Source of the DNA: Bryum argenteum
Lineage: Eukaryota; Streptophyta; Bryopsida; Bryales; Bryaceae
Assembly: GCA_037043015.1 (NCBI GenBank)
Contig: CM073328.1
Coordinates: forward strand, 16,775,495 to 16,839,494
Length of the DNA stretch: 64,000 nt
Direction of reading: 5' to 3'
The notes beneath the pieces were generated by a model. It was not told the DNA's origin. It saw only the letters and a program-made list of their open reading frames with translations, and ran no database searches. Each line of letters opens with the position of its first letter. Positions within the stretch are counted from its first letter, which is position 1. The position numbers and the translations under genes were made by a program. Shown one piece after another: positions 1 through 11,610 of the stretch.

Positions 1-45
1 AAATACTTGTTCAACCACTAATGTTTTGTACTTTGTATTTCAAAG

Positions 46-390
46 GCTTGGAAACAACATGAAGCACAAGCAACAATGCTACTTATTGATCCTAAGATGA
101 AACATTCTCCTATGGATGTGGAAGCCATAATGCGTGTTATAAGTGTAGCACTTATGTGCGTGCATTATACACCAACCAAACGTCCTAAAATGCATGATGT
201 TGTATTGATGCTATGCGGAAAAGCAATCATTGACGACTTCTCTAGAGGGTTCGAACATGGTGATACACAAGACATTACAACAAACCTCTCAAGTGGTTCG
301 ACGTCTCTCCACCACAACAAACTCACTTGTATTGATGAATGTAGTCTTCTGAGTGATGTTGGCGATAGTGACATGAATGTTATGGTCTAG
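46..390 (+). CDS. Receptor-like protein kinase, C-terminal exon (partial)
   Basis: Last exon of a plant receptor-like kinase; the rest lies left of the window. An acceptor (caaag) at 41-45 opens a frame reading AWKQHEAQATMLLIDPKM, then VISVALMCVHYTPTKRPKMHDVVLML, to a TAG at 388-390. This is the end of the kinase C-lobe in RLK/DUF26-type kinases: the AW...LIDP segment, the (A/G)L.CV stretch, and the RP..DVV.ML block whose Arg closes subdomain XI. A roughly 50-residue Ser/Thr-rich tail follows. The family acts at the plasma membrane as Ser/Thr kinases. The ectodomain is not visible, so the subfamily cannot be named. Nothing in this exon is broken, but whether the whole gene is intact cannot be judged here. 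Confidence 0.75.
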   Translation, partial: AWKQHEAQATMLLIDPKMKHSPMDVEAIMRVISVALMCVHYTPTKRPKMHDVVLMLCGKAIIDDFSRGFEHGDTQDITTNLSSGSTSLHHNKLTCIDECSLLSDVGDSDMNVMV

Positions 391-637
391 TAAGCTTGAC
401 AAACCCAAAACACTTCAATTTATATAAAGATTGGAGTGTTTCCATTGACATTGTACAACATAATTGTGTTTGTAACTCAAGTGAAAGTTTGAAACTCATT
501 TGTTGAGTTTCCGAAGAACTTTAAAAGTAGTCAGTATGGATTATAACTAATGTGAAGGGTTCTTTCAAACCTTGATATGCTGTTGTTGATAAGGCAATAG
601 AGCATTGATGATCTATTTTTGTGAGTTGTCCTAAACT

Positions 638-638
<1 letters not shown>

Positions 639-697
<59 letters not shown>

Positions 698-807
698 CTT
701 TTTTTTTCTTTTTTTCTTTTTTTCTTTTTTTCTTTTTTTCTTTTTTTCTTTTTTTCTTTTTTTCTTTTTTTCTTTTTTTCTTTTTTTCTTTTTTTTTTTT
801 TCTTTTT

Positions 808-873
<66 letters not shown>

Positions 874-879
874 CTTTTT

Positions 880-928
<49 letters not shown>
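639..928. repeat. Long T tract with phased C interruptions
   Basis: About 290 bases almost entirely T. In the central part (about 698-800) a C recurs every 7 to 8 bases, giving a (CTTTTTTT)n array flanked by pure T runs. It lies about 250 bp past the kinase stop codon. The long Lys- or Phe-only readings through it are not genes. Exact length may be affected by assembly slippage. Confidence 0.95.
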
Positions 929-992
929 CCCCTTATTTTTGAAGTCCAAAATTGTAAAAAAAATCTAATTTTGATCAATTAAATTGTAAGTT

Positions 993-1926
993 ATTAACTC
1001 TTTACCGCGCCAAATGTCAATAATCAACATTTTGGATGTGTGAAACAACGTCAAAGAGTCATAACTTCTTCAACCTTAGTGCCTTTTGGATGAAATCACT
1101 TGAATTGCGTCTAATATCAAGTCTAGTTAGTGTGGTGAAACTTTACGAACCCATACAATGAAGTATGAATAAATAAATGGCATACATTTTAGTGAAGGCT
1201 GCTCTTGAATTTGAGTTAACAAACATGGGGCATGCTTTGCCGTTGGGAGGCAATTATGGAAAATTGATTGGATGTTTTCATGAGCTTTTTAAGTAGTCAT
1301 GATCAGGATGGAGGGTTACAAGTACCTAGTAGGAAGATTCTTGAGCCAACTATTTTTTGTATTGAATTTGCAACGATGTTTCTAACTTGAAAGAGAGTGA
1401 AAATATGGATGATGGTTTTTTTGGTATAGATTCCAATTAGAGTCTAGTTTTAGTGGCAGAAACTTTGAAAAAGTCAAAGAAATATTTAGGATAGGGCAAA
1501 GATTTCAGTGCAAAGGGTTGAGTTTTGGACTATTTCCTTTGTAAGTTTTTTGGCAATCTTCACAATTGCAAGGTCATTGTTTGCGCAAAGAAATTTTTTT
1601 GTGGCTTTCTTCTGTTCAACGTTGTTATTGGGATGAAAGTTAAAATGTAGTAATTGGTGGTTTATTTATTGCAATAAGTATATTGGTAGCATTTTCACTT
1701 CCAAGTGAAAATGTTGAGATTTTGTGATGTTTTATAAGTACTAATACGTCACAATCTTGCGGTGTAGGAGGCCTCATGACACAAGATTTGACCCACATGA
1801 TATACAATATGTCTACTACAAGATTGTACGGTTTAGATCCAAATATCTTACCTTGGTTTCTATTTATAACACTTTTGTTGGGAATGTGTTATTTTCTTTA
1901 CTAATGAGTCAAACCATTTAGGGGTT
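993..1926 (+). repeat. Dispersed noncoding repeat R1, copy a
   Basis: About 0.9 kb of noncoding DNA whose text recurs in the window. Landmarks include GAAGTATGAATAAAT, GGCATACATTTTAGTGAA, ACATGGGGCATG and TTCACTTCCAAGTGAAAATG. It recurs at 8640-9480 and 47820-48742 in the same orientation, and inverted at 2480-3253, 9640-9960 and about 60240-60610. The right end is CATTTAGGGGTTAA, the same terminus seen on many elements here. No coding capacity is seen. Confidence 0.7.
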
Positions 1927-2222
1927 AAGAAAATTGAGACATGCTATTCTGATACCGCGTTAACAGAGTTGCCATCACCTAGAGTGGACAATGTCTTCTG
2001 AGAGGTCGGGGGTGGGGTCAATGCTATTCTGAAGGTTTTCTTCGAATATTTTCATCATCCGAAGAAGCATGCTCGCTTAGACATAGTGATTTAAGTTGAT
2101 TGTGCATTGACAAGGTCAATGTACAAACTACTCAACGAGTCATACATTGCACTTAATATGGAACATGGCATGGAAAAAACAAAGCTCAAGTAATACTCTA
2201 GAATATTACTAATACTATGAAG

Positions 2223-2271
2223 TTTTTTTTTTTTTTTTTTTTTTTTTAACTTGGAAAAAAAAAAAAAAAAA
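2223..2271. repeat. T25-A17 hairpin between opposed R1 copies
   Basis: T25 (2223-2247), a 7-base spacer and A17 (2255-2271) form a perfect A-T hairpin. It lies between the two opposed R1 copies, near the axis of the large inverted structure. Confidence 0.85.
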
Positions 2272-2479
2272 TTGATATACAAAATTTTGGCATAGGCAGC
2301 CTACAGATAATATCTTCCAATTTCCTCCTTTTTACAACTCCAAGCAAGAATCCAGGTTATTTGACTTTTGGTCAAGAAATTTTGAAGTGACTACCATTGT
2401 AGAGATACTACTAAATCTCTAGAGCATTTAGTACATGCTTAATCATAAATGTATAAGATATACTATACAGTGTATTTTT

Positions 2480-3253
2480 CAAACCTCAACCTCTAAATGG
2501 TTTGACTCATTTGTATAAAAAAGGGCACATTGTGAAAAAGAGTTATAAATGGAAACAAAGGTGAGCTATTTAGATCTCAACCACACAATATTGTAGTAAA
2601 GATATTGTACATCACGTGTGTCAAATTTTGAGTCATGAGGCCTCATAGATTGCCAGATCATAATGTGATAATACTCAAAAAAACATTAGAATAACTTAGT
2701 ATTTTCACTTCAAAGTAAAAATGCTACAAAAATACGTATTGCAAAGAAAAAATCATCAACTATAGAGATGATTATCTTCATCTCAATAACACCCTGGAAC
2801 AAAAAGTATCCATGAGAAAAACTTCTTTGTGCAAATAAAAGCCTTGCAATGAGTTTTTTCACTTTCTTCATTGTAGAAACATCATTGCAAATCCACTAAC
2901 AAAGTTATTTGGATCAAAAAATCTTCCAACTAGGAAGTTGTTAGCCTTTATCTTGAGATCATTAATCAGTAATGAGCATTTTAAATTTCCCATAATTGCC
3001 TTACCATGGTAAACCATGCCCCCTCTTCGATATCTCATAAATAAGAGCTACTTTCACTAAAATGCATGCCATTTATTCATAATACATTGAATGGGTCTAG
3101 AAATTTTACGACAAAAACTAGACTTGATTCAAGACCCAACCCAAGTGCTTCAATCCAAAACGGACTCTAGATAAAGAAGTTATGGTTCTTCAAAGTTTTT
3201 GCCCCTCATCCACAACGTCGTTTTTTGACACTCGACACATTTAGGGGTTAAAA
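2480..3253 (-). repeat. Dispersed noncoding repeat R1, copy b (inverted)
   Basis: Reads on the minus strand as a diverged copy of the repeat at 993-1926; for example the reverse complement carries GTATTATGAATAAATGGCAT and TTTTAGTGAAAGTAGCTC. One end reads AACCTCTAAATGG and the other CATTTAGGGGTTAA, so this copy has its own short terminal inverted repeat. With copy a it forms an inverted pair spanning about 2.26 kb. No gene is seen. Confidence 0.7.
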
Positions 3254-3571
3254 TGTATGCTGTATATCATATATTATAACCATATATTGTATATTAAACA
3301 TCATATATTTGGTCCACCGATCATAACTCTAGAAAGGAACAAACACAACCATAACAATAACTTTTCTATGTATATAAGGTGCACCAATCAATAATAGCAC
3401 AATTGTAGATCAAGAAGTTTGTGATGGAGTTAACCATGTGAGCATTTAGAGAGTAAGTGGTAGATTAAATCAAGTGAAATCATCACTTTCAACACTCCTA
3501 TAATTTGTTTCAAAATTCTAAAAAAAGAATTCTTGAACACTATGGAGGGCTTCAATTTATTTCGATGGAGC

Positions 3572-3839
3572 TTAACCCCTAAAGATCCCCAATGTTTTGG
3601 GAGCTTGAAATCCCAACACAGACCACTATGTACTAATTGGGGTACGTCCAATATTTTTGGAAATTTTTTATATTTTCAACCGTAGGATCTTGAAGAAGAT
3701 TACCATTGGTAGTATTGTGAAAATTTTCAACCGTTGGATCATCACTAGATGTGAGATCATAACGTTTGAAGTTGACCGTAATTTTTTTTTGCCTTGACCG
3801 TAAAAGCCGAATCGGTGACCGTGGTCGTTTAGGGGTTAA
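3572..3839. mobile_element. MITE-like element with TTAACCCCTAAA termini
   Basis: A 268-bp segment beginning TTAACCCCTAAAGATCCC and ending TTTAGGGGTTAA, a perfect 12-bp terminal inverted repeat that includes TTAA at both ends. It contains two motifs found in other elements of the window: AACCGTAGGATCTTGA (with a second, AACCGTTGGATC) and GTGAGATCATAACGTTTGAA. No coding sequence. The ends fit either a TTAA target duplication or TTAA within the terminal repeat; a single copy cannot decide. Confidence 0.7.
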
Positions 3840-4955
3840 CACAAAAATTTTGGAAGTCGTGTACTCGGTTCACTTGTCCCTCTTAGTGATTTTAGTTCTT
3901 TGTGCAAAGGTAGAGTGCTCAATATCACCTCAGTACCCATAAAGTCGTGTGAGGAGGGCTCACATGCATTTTGAAGGAGCTTTATATTTCATCATAGGTG
4001 AGTATATGTACCGTTCAAGAACAATGTATAAATTAGTTTCGAAGTCTGATTCTTCATGTACAGGCAATGAAGATTTTAGGGTGTCATTTTGAAGCACTCC
4101 ACAAGCACAAGAATCAGTTACTCAGTGGTAAGTACAGAAATCAGTCACTTTCTAGTAAGTACAGTAGCACCGCCGCAACAACAACAACAGCCATCGAGGA
4201 ATCGCCAATTTCAAAGTGACCACAGAACCCTAATCATCTCATTATACTCCCTCAAGCACTCCATCGTCGCATCCTCGTAAATGTTTCGGTACCTTCTCTA
4301 TTATCATGGATTTGAACTCTCGCGTGCTTTTTTAGAAAAGATCTGCCGATTTCATGCTGATATTTCAGTAACATGCGACAAATACTTTACATGCACTCTC
4401 ACATTTGCTTTAGGAGCTGAATCATTTCTAACTTGAAGACAGTTAATGTGAGATAATTGTCTTTCATTTTCTGGCAGCTCAAGGATCACGAATCTGGTGA
4501 AATCGTATGAATACGCATCATCGTGAGAATTCGTCGTGCACATTTTTCTTGCTTGGGAATTTCATTTGCTGGTGACTTTGGAAGAGCTCATGTTTTACCA
4601 AAAATTTGAAGACAATGTATGCATTAGCAGCATCGTAAGATAATGTGACGTACATTTTCTGGCAGCTCAAGTAACAAGAATCTGGTGAAAATATATGAAT
4701 TAGCAGCATCGTGAGAACTTATTATGCTTACTTTTCTTGTATAGGATGATCATCTGCTGACGAGCGGACGTTACAGTGGTAATAGTGTTTGTGCATTCAT
4801 TGTCCGTTGAGCTGGTTAGGGCTTTCTGTCACGATGTTTAGTTATTTGAAATATTTCGATCTGGACTTTGTGCAGAATGGCTGGCCGAAAATTGGGAGGG
4901 AAACAGAATGTGAGAGCAATGGACGAGTGTGCTTGGGAAGTCCATTTATGAGGCA
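3840..4955. other. 5' region of the carrier gene
   Basis: About 1.1 kb before the first credible ATG of the carrier gene. It holds a diverged direct repeat of period about 188 bp: CTGGCAGCTCAAG at 4471 and again at 4659, each followed by AATCTGGTGAAA and GCATC(A)TCGTGAGAA. An acceptor-like CAG at about 4873-4875 suggests a 5' UTR intron. No separate gene is supported. Confidence 0.5.
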
Positions 4956-7783
4956 ATGGTGGAATTTGATTCCTGTCAGAATGGACTTTATCCAATTGCG
5001 GGAATAAGGTCTATACTTGGATCGAGGATGGGGAGTGCCTTCATGGCCGATGCCCCTATTAGGAATGTGGATTTGAAAGAGAAGGCTATTTCAGCTGCTG
5101 GAGCTGCAGTCATTTCAGCAGTTCTTGTCAATCCCCTCGATGTGGCCAAGGTGAGCTTTCGTGGCCTGTATCTGTGGTCTTTTTTCACTCTCTTCTGAAA
5201 GGGTCACACCAGCATTGATGGTTAACGAAGCGAGAGAGTTTTGTCAATGCAGACTAGACTCCAAGCGCAAGGAGCAGGAGTAACTTATCAACAGGCATGT
5301 GAAATGGAAGGTTTGAAGTCGTTTCAGGTAGCCACCTTCTTGCTTGATATGATCATTCTGAGTATCTTACGATGTACATTGAGTGAAAAACTTGTAGTAT
5401 CTTACACTCGTCTGAAGCGCTCTTTAGATTGTAGGGTAGTTTTAAATGCATGAATCCCGTATTGAGATATGCTACTTTGGGAAATTTGAGCAGGCGTCTT
5501 ACGATGGACGGTGTCCACCAACATGTCCTCGAACTACTGTTCCAGGCCTATCTCCTTACTGTCCTGCTCCTCGACAGTACAAGAACTCATTTGATGTCAT
5601 GACGAGAGTTGCTCGGGAGGTGGTGATCGTCACCTCTATTTTCGCATTGCGTTTACCAGTAATTAGTGTAGGCCTTTCATAGATTCTATTACTGAGCAGA
5701 GGTTACTCGTGCGGAGTACCGTGTACACGCTGCATTACATGATTTGATGATTTTGGTGTGCAGGAGGGATTTTTTCGCTTGTGGAGAGGACTCAATGCCT
5801 CGCTTGCAATTTCCGTACCAACTGTATGATTCTGATTCCTAACGAACTGTCTCTGTTCCTTAGCAATGATTGCTATGTTAGGTGTGTCTTAAGCCAACTT
5901 TTGTATGTGAAGCATTGCTGATCACTGTAGGTGTTATAAGATGTGTTCACTTGGTATGCTTGAATCAGGTGGGAATCTATCTGCCATGTTATGACCTGCT
6001 CCGAGAAGCCTTATGCCGATATTCAGATGAAAACATGCTGGATCTGAAGCCATATGCACCATTGTTAGCTGGTTCTTTTGCACGATCACTTGCAGTTGTT
6101 GTGTGTTCGCCTCTTGAACTTGCCAAAACTCGAATGCAGGTGAAGCTTTGTGCATCAGTCACTCTTTATATTGCATGGCATGTAATTCAGTAGTGAAATA
6201 TGCTCAAGACGTGGATATGGTTGATGAGTTCCTGCTTCTAGTTGGTGTGAGTGCTTTTTTGGTCCGCATGCCCAACAAAAGTAATAAGTTCGATGTGTGT
6301 ATGATTGCAGGCCCAAATAGATCCAAGAACTGGAAAACTGCCCGGAATAGCCGTAGTTTTGCGAGGTGTGAGTAAATCTAGTAGCGGCCGATGTAAGATC
6401 TCCCGACCTTGGTCAGTGGTGCTATTGGAATTTCAGTTCTCATTTGATGCTTCTGACGTTGCTCGCTAGAATATTACTTTCGCCTAAAAGACAAATTTGC
6501 CGGTGCCAGTGCAGAGGATCAGAGTTTTGTGGACCGGCGTTGGAGCACAGCTTGCCCGGGACGTTCCATTCTCTGGTATCTGCTGGAGTGTTCTAGAACC
6601 TGTAAGCCCACTCCCCCTTCCGTCCGTATTCCACTCTTCGCAATACAGTCCATTTGCTGCCTTGAAGTGTTATTTCACGTTCCGACATTTTCACAAGGTG
6701 ATAACGCTGAATGGACGTAAAGTCACATGGCACTTTTGGTTAGTCTCTCGATAACAGTTTAACTGAGCTCAATGGATATATGTATGCTACCGTCCTCGTA
6801 CCTTATTTCAACCATGTTCGACGTAACTCCTGCATAGCTAATTTTACTAAGAAACATATTCGAGGTGGACTTTTGCTTCAGCGTAAGTACAGATACAACC
6901 ATCTCAAAGTCAATCGTTGCATGGAATATATGCAGACTCCATTTCTGAAACATGGATTCCAGTGTTTGTGAGGCTAAAGCTCGATCATGTGCAGGCGCGA
7001 GGCTTTTTCCTGGAATCTGCGGAAGCTGACCCACAAATTGGAAGAGTGATGGTAGCGAATTTTGCAGGAGGTATGTTTGCAGGCGGTATTGCAGCAGCTG
7101 TTACTTGTCCTCTTGATGTTGTCAAAACTTGGCGCCAAATCGAGGTATGACATAGCTATAATAGAAGCTGTTGTGCGGCATAGCTATTACTACTCGGGAT
7201 GTGCACAAATAGAAAATTACTTGAAACATTGTGGAGTTCTTTTGAAGACGTAGCAACATCCTTTTTTGAAAATTAATACTCAACCAATTAGACTGAGCCT
7301 ACGGTCTTGTAATCTTCATGGCCATATGGCATATGAGTGAGATCTCTCACTATGTCATGGGGTTCTACGACGATGCAACGCTTGTAATACTCTGTTCGAT
7401 GGTATTGTGGATAATTGCACAGAAAGATCCTGCAGCTGCTATCTCAATGTCTCTTCGACGGACTTTAACCGAAATCTGGCAGTAAGTGGTTCGTTCTCAT
7501 TCATGGAGAAGGATGGGTTTAATTTCCCTTGGAAAGAGTCTCACCACTATGCTTGATTTTTCTATTCTAACACCTTTCTGGAAATGGAGACAATATCGTT
7601 TCAGGTTAATGATGTCAAAGAGATCACTTTCATGTAGTTCGTGCTGTGGACTTTTTGTGCAGACGAGGAGGAATGCGTGGATTATTTATGGGTGTTGGGC
7701 CTCGAATCGCTCGTGCTGCGCCTTCGACTGGAATTGTAGTTTCATTTTATGAAGTTGTCAAGTATATTCTTCATAGAACGTGA
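4956..7783 (+). CDS. MTM1: Mitochondrial carrier, MTM1/SLC25A39-like
   Basis: Mitochondrial inner-membrane carrier of the SLC25A39/40 (yeast and Arabidopsis MTM1) type, linked in other organisms to glutathione, manganese and iron handling in mitochondria. Exons: 4956-5150, 5253-5327, 5494-5619, 5764-5823, 5969-6139, 6311-6367, 6515-6601, 6995-7144, 7423-7481, 7663-7783; all joins keep phase, giving 366 residues. The three signature motifs appear in order: NPLDVAKTRLQ, SPLELAKTRMQ and CPLDVVKTWRQ. Also typical are LWRGLNA, GVGAQLARDVPFSGICWS, and the end GLFMGVGPRIARAAPSTGI then SFYEVVKY. A Cys/Pro-rich insert (about residues 91-117) lies after repeat 1, as in plant MTM1. The ATG at 4956 is the first in frame after a stop at 4911; a later Met at 5029 is possible. 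In the third motif Trp stands where an Arg is usual. Confidence 0.9.
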
Positions 7784-8639
7784 TCACTGCAGCAGAACTC
7801 CTTTTAAATTTATCATTGTTAGTTACATACTAGAGGTGTTCTTCTTGTAGATCATGAGGAGGTAAAACCGCCGTGACCACTCTTTTGAGAGTCGTTGACC
7901 TTGTACTGAGTCACATTCATTTTGAATGGTTTGCATACTTTGAAAGAGACTTGATGACTTGAAAATTGGAGACTAAATTTAAGGCATGGCGGAGTCTTGG
8001 TAGATTAGGGTGTTTGATGAATCGATTCTTTTTAGGGTAAAAGTGTGTGACAAATCTTATCCTCCAAGGAAGAGACGCTACGTGTAAAATTTTGTGTTTT
8101 CTTTTTCTTAAGTTTTCAACTGTTCATTCTTGTAGAGACTTGTAATATAGACTCATTGCACAAAGAATCATTATTATTTATCATGTACAGGATGCACCCA
8201 TGCATAAGAATGCACGTAATTGGAAGAGCTCTCTGACACTTTTTGTAAACTTTGCCACTTTGGCGTTCACCAGAAATTCAATGTTTCAGTAGCATTCCAC
8301 GAAACTTGGTGTATCTCTTAGCTATTCTTTGCGTAGGTAACTTTAGATACATTTAGTTGAGAGAGGTTTATTGAAAGTTAGTGGAGAAAGCAATAAGCAA
8401 ATTGCAAAAAATAAATGATCTACTACGAAGTTTTTCCACTCCACCTCAATCATTCTCAAAAATGTCATAAAAAATGTCAGATTTCTTAAAATATTATCCA
8501 TGCAGTGGTAAAAGTTGTCTTAAATCTTAACAATGCAAAACTAGACCCTTTGCACTAAAATGCAAGCCTAATCTTCAAAACATCTTGCATTGAGCTATGA
8601 TCTATATGACAAAAACTAGATTATTGGTAATCCTTAAAA
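7784..8639. other. 3' flank of carrier gene, no gene seen
   Basis: AT-rich DNA after the carrier stop, presumably 3' UTR and then degraded repeat. No open frame with recognisable protein content on either strand. Confidence 0.5.
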
Positions 8640-9480
8640 GCTGAAAATGTCAAAAAACGACATTCTGGATGAAATGCAGAAACTTTGACAAGCCATAATT
8701 TCTTCATCGGAAGTTTGTTTTGAACAAAATCACTCGAATTGGGTCCCTAATCACGTCTACTTGTGTACTGGAGATTGGAGACACATACAATTAAGTATGA
8801 AATAATTGCATGGAGTTTGATGAAGACGCCTTAAGTTTTTGGGTTTCCAAACATCTGGCATGTTTTACCATTGCAAACCAATTATGCAGAATCTACGACA
8901 TTTTTTCATAATTTATTTTGCACAATCATAAATTTAAGTTATGATTCATCAACTTTGTAGTTGGAAGATTTTATTATGCAAATACTTTTGGTACTTCGTT
9001 TGCATTGATATATTTCTTCAATGAAATAACAAAAAAATAGATGATTTTCCACGGAGCTATATCTCCTTCATCCATCGATGGATTTCAACTTTGTCTGTTC
9101 GATGAGTTACAGTAAAAATATAGTTCAAGTGATAGAAGCTTTGAGCCAATCAAAGGTGTTCGAAAGAGAAGGCAAGAATTTGAGTACAAGCCCATTGTAG
9201 ATTTGAAATATTTTCCTCTTGTAAATGTTTTGGCAATTTCTACCATTGCTAGGCTATTATTTGAGCCAAGAGTTTTTTTGATGAAATCTTTATTGTACAA
9301 AGGTATTGTTTAGATAACGTTAAACAATATCGTAGTCGGTGAATTCTCCATTCCAATAGATTTATTAGTAGCAATTTAATTCCAAAGTGAAAATGATGAT
9401 ATTTTGTGATCTTTTTGAGTACACATAACCTAGAACGAGTTTATAACAAGATTGAATAGTTGAGATCTTGAGTGTTTTTG
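8640..9480 (+). repeat. Dispersed repeat R1, copy c
   Basis: Starts AATGTCAAAAAACGACATTC and follows the R1 order of landmarks: CACTCGAATTGGGTCC, AATTAAGTATGAAATAA, CTGGCATGTTTTACCATTGC, TTCCAAAGTGAAAATGATGA. Diverged from copies a and e. Noncoding. Confidence 0.65.
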
Positions 9481-9639
9481 GGCTTTAAAGCCACGTGGGC
9501 ATTCAAGGGTTTAAACTAAAAGTGACATATGACAATGTATAAAGAATATACAAGTCATCAAGGTCCACGTGTTCTTTCAGTTATTTCGATATAAAAACAT
9601 CATTACCAATCAAATGTCAAAAGTATCCCAATAAAAAAA

Positions 9640-9960
9640 CATTGTTGAACCAAAAAAGTTGTTGAACTTTATTCAAAAATCAATATATAAAAAAGAATGA
9701 TGAGAAAATATACCCCTTCACATATTTGACTTGCAATGTCAAAACATGCCCCATGTTTAGATACCTAAAGATAGAAATTGCTTTCACAAAATGCATGACA
9801 TAGATTCTACTATCTTGAAATGACCTACAATTTTTACGACTAGAAATAAACTTAAATAAGGTTCCAACAGAAAAAAACTCATCAAATCAAACATGAATTC
9901 CATGAAGAACATTTGGCTCTTCATTGACTCATTCACCGTCATGTAAATTTTTAGCCTTAG
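9640..9960 (-). repeat. Dispersed repeat R1, copy d (partial, inverted)
   Basis: Reverse complement carries the R1 landmarks around ACATGGGGCATG and AAAATGCATGACAT (plus strand), so it is an inverted partial copy facing copy c. This second opposed pair suggests the head-to-head arrangement is a property of the element. Confidence 0.55.
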
Positions 9961-10029
9961 CGTTGGCTATTGGCTCTTAATACTTATCGGCTCCTAGAGT
10001 TCTGACTTTCTATTGTTGTGGGGCCTAAC

Positions 10030-10860
10030 ATCATACTAGTCATATCCTTTTTATAAACTTCTACTTCTACTTCTATGATAAAATACCATGTTTGGCAATC
10101 CTTCCTACCTACCAATGTACCAACCTACCAACCTACGAACTTACCATCTACCTACCTTTTTTTATGTATTAAAAAAATATGAATAAAGAGAGTGTAAGAG
10201 TCTAGCTGTCAAAACAAGCAAAAACTACAAAAGAAATATATTGATTCAAGACTTAGGTTTACAATGGATAAGAGTCCCTTATATACTAATCTCTTGGCTC
10301 AACTGCCGAGGCTATACTTTAGCTCTACTGCCGAGGCTATACTTTAGCTCTACTGCCGAAGTTCTATTTATAAAATTAATAGCGAGTGAACATCCGAGCT
10401 TATCAACGAGGCCTTGGCCCATGACAGAGAGAGAAAGAAGAAGAAAAATAATTGTTTGAGGAAATGGTAGACACGGGATACTTTTTTTAAAAGTACCATG
10501 TACAGACCTTTCCTGTCGAGACGACGAGAATCATACTAGTCCACTTTTATAATAAAATACTATACGGCGATCCTTTCAACCCACCACTGTACCAACCTAC
10601 CAACCTACAAACTTACCAACCTACTTACCAACCTTCTTTTATGTTTTTTGGATTTTGCATTTCTCATAATTTCAACATCACCAAAAACCTCCAACTTCGT
10701 TTTCTATTTTTTTATTTTTTTATTTTTTATATGGTATGAATTTTACCATGTACATTTTTCCATATACCTAGGTCTGAATTTTTTGATGTCTGTGTCCTCT
10801 TGATGTCCGTGTCCTCTCCATGTCCATGTCCTCTCAATGTCCGTGTTAGGAGTACACGGG
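10030..10860. repeat. Cluster of short tandem and duplicated repeats
   Basis: Several simple structures lie close together. About 10279-10355 repeats a 26-bp unit around CTGCCGAGGCTATACTTTAG. About 10090-10160 and 10560-10640 are two copies of a block rich in CCAACCTAC, each preceded by CATACTAGTC. About 10787-10850 repeats a 17-bp unit like TTGATGTCCGTGTCCTC four times. No gene is seen from 9961 to 11472. Confidence 0.75.
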
Positions 10861-11484
10861 TAAGGATAAGACTTGTATCATATAAGATAAAACAGTAAAA
10901 GACTATCTATTTTACGTAGACCAAATAATTGCAATATGAATTCCAATAAAAAGATTGATAAATTACAAGGTCGTCTCTATGAAGTAACTTTTTAATAATA
11001 CATCAAAATAGATTCTCCAAAATAAATTTGTCAACAAAATAACATAAGAGGTAATCTACGGTGAAAAGCCAAGAGAAAATACAAATGGGAGACCTAGAAT
11101 TTGAGAAGCCAAAGAATCACTACTTTAAGCTCGACTTTTCAAGTCCAAGAGAGAAGAAGAGAAAAGAATGATATGCACAATACTTTTGTCATGAGTAATA
11201 ACAAAAGTGCACAATGATGAGAGCCCCTTAAATTATGATTCAGCCTACCTCAATGAGGTGGGTCTAACCATAAATCCAAAGGGCATTGCTCTATATATCT
11301 TCAACAATTGAAATATTATATTCAAAGATAGTTTTAGAAATAGTTCCACATGGGAACTTTTGTTCTTCTCTTACTTAACACTACACACTAAGGCCATGAC
11401 TTAGCAAGCATTGACCTCTCAAATATGGGCTAGGACCGAGGTGGAGTTTGACATGAGGTTTCTCATTTGTAGTGTAAAGAGAGC

Positions 11485-11598
11485 ATTGTTCTAATTTCCC
11501 CTTGTCCGGTGGTCATCGGGATATTAGTATTACGAACGGACACTTCATTCACGCCGGCCCCTTAAAAAGGACCGGAGTTTCTATCTATCTTCTATCTA
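11485..11598 (+). mobile_element. 5'-truncated SINE copy with 12-bp target duplication
   Basis: The 3' part of a SINE present in full at 34694-35065. Shared text includes TTTCCCCTTGTCCGGTGG, GGGATATTAGTATTACGAAC and CACTTCATTCACGCCGGCCC. It ends in a TCTATCTATCTTCTATCTA tail and is flanked by a perfect direct repeat TGTAAAGAGAGC at 11473-11484 and 11599-11610. The truncated 5' end plus target-site duplication is the usual product of LINE-driven retroposition. Confidence 0.85.
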
Positions 11599-11610
11599 TG
11601 TAAAGAGAGC

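Noticed and set aside
521-978. Long Lys-rich and Phe-rich open frames on both strands
   Set aside because: They are translations of the poly(T)/poly(A) tract and have no protein information.
10842-11480. Possible solo LTR beginning TGTTAGGAG
   Set aside because: No matching CA end, target duplication or second copy was found.
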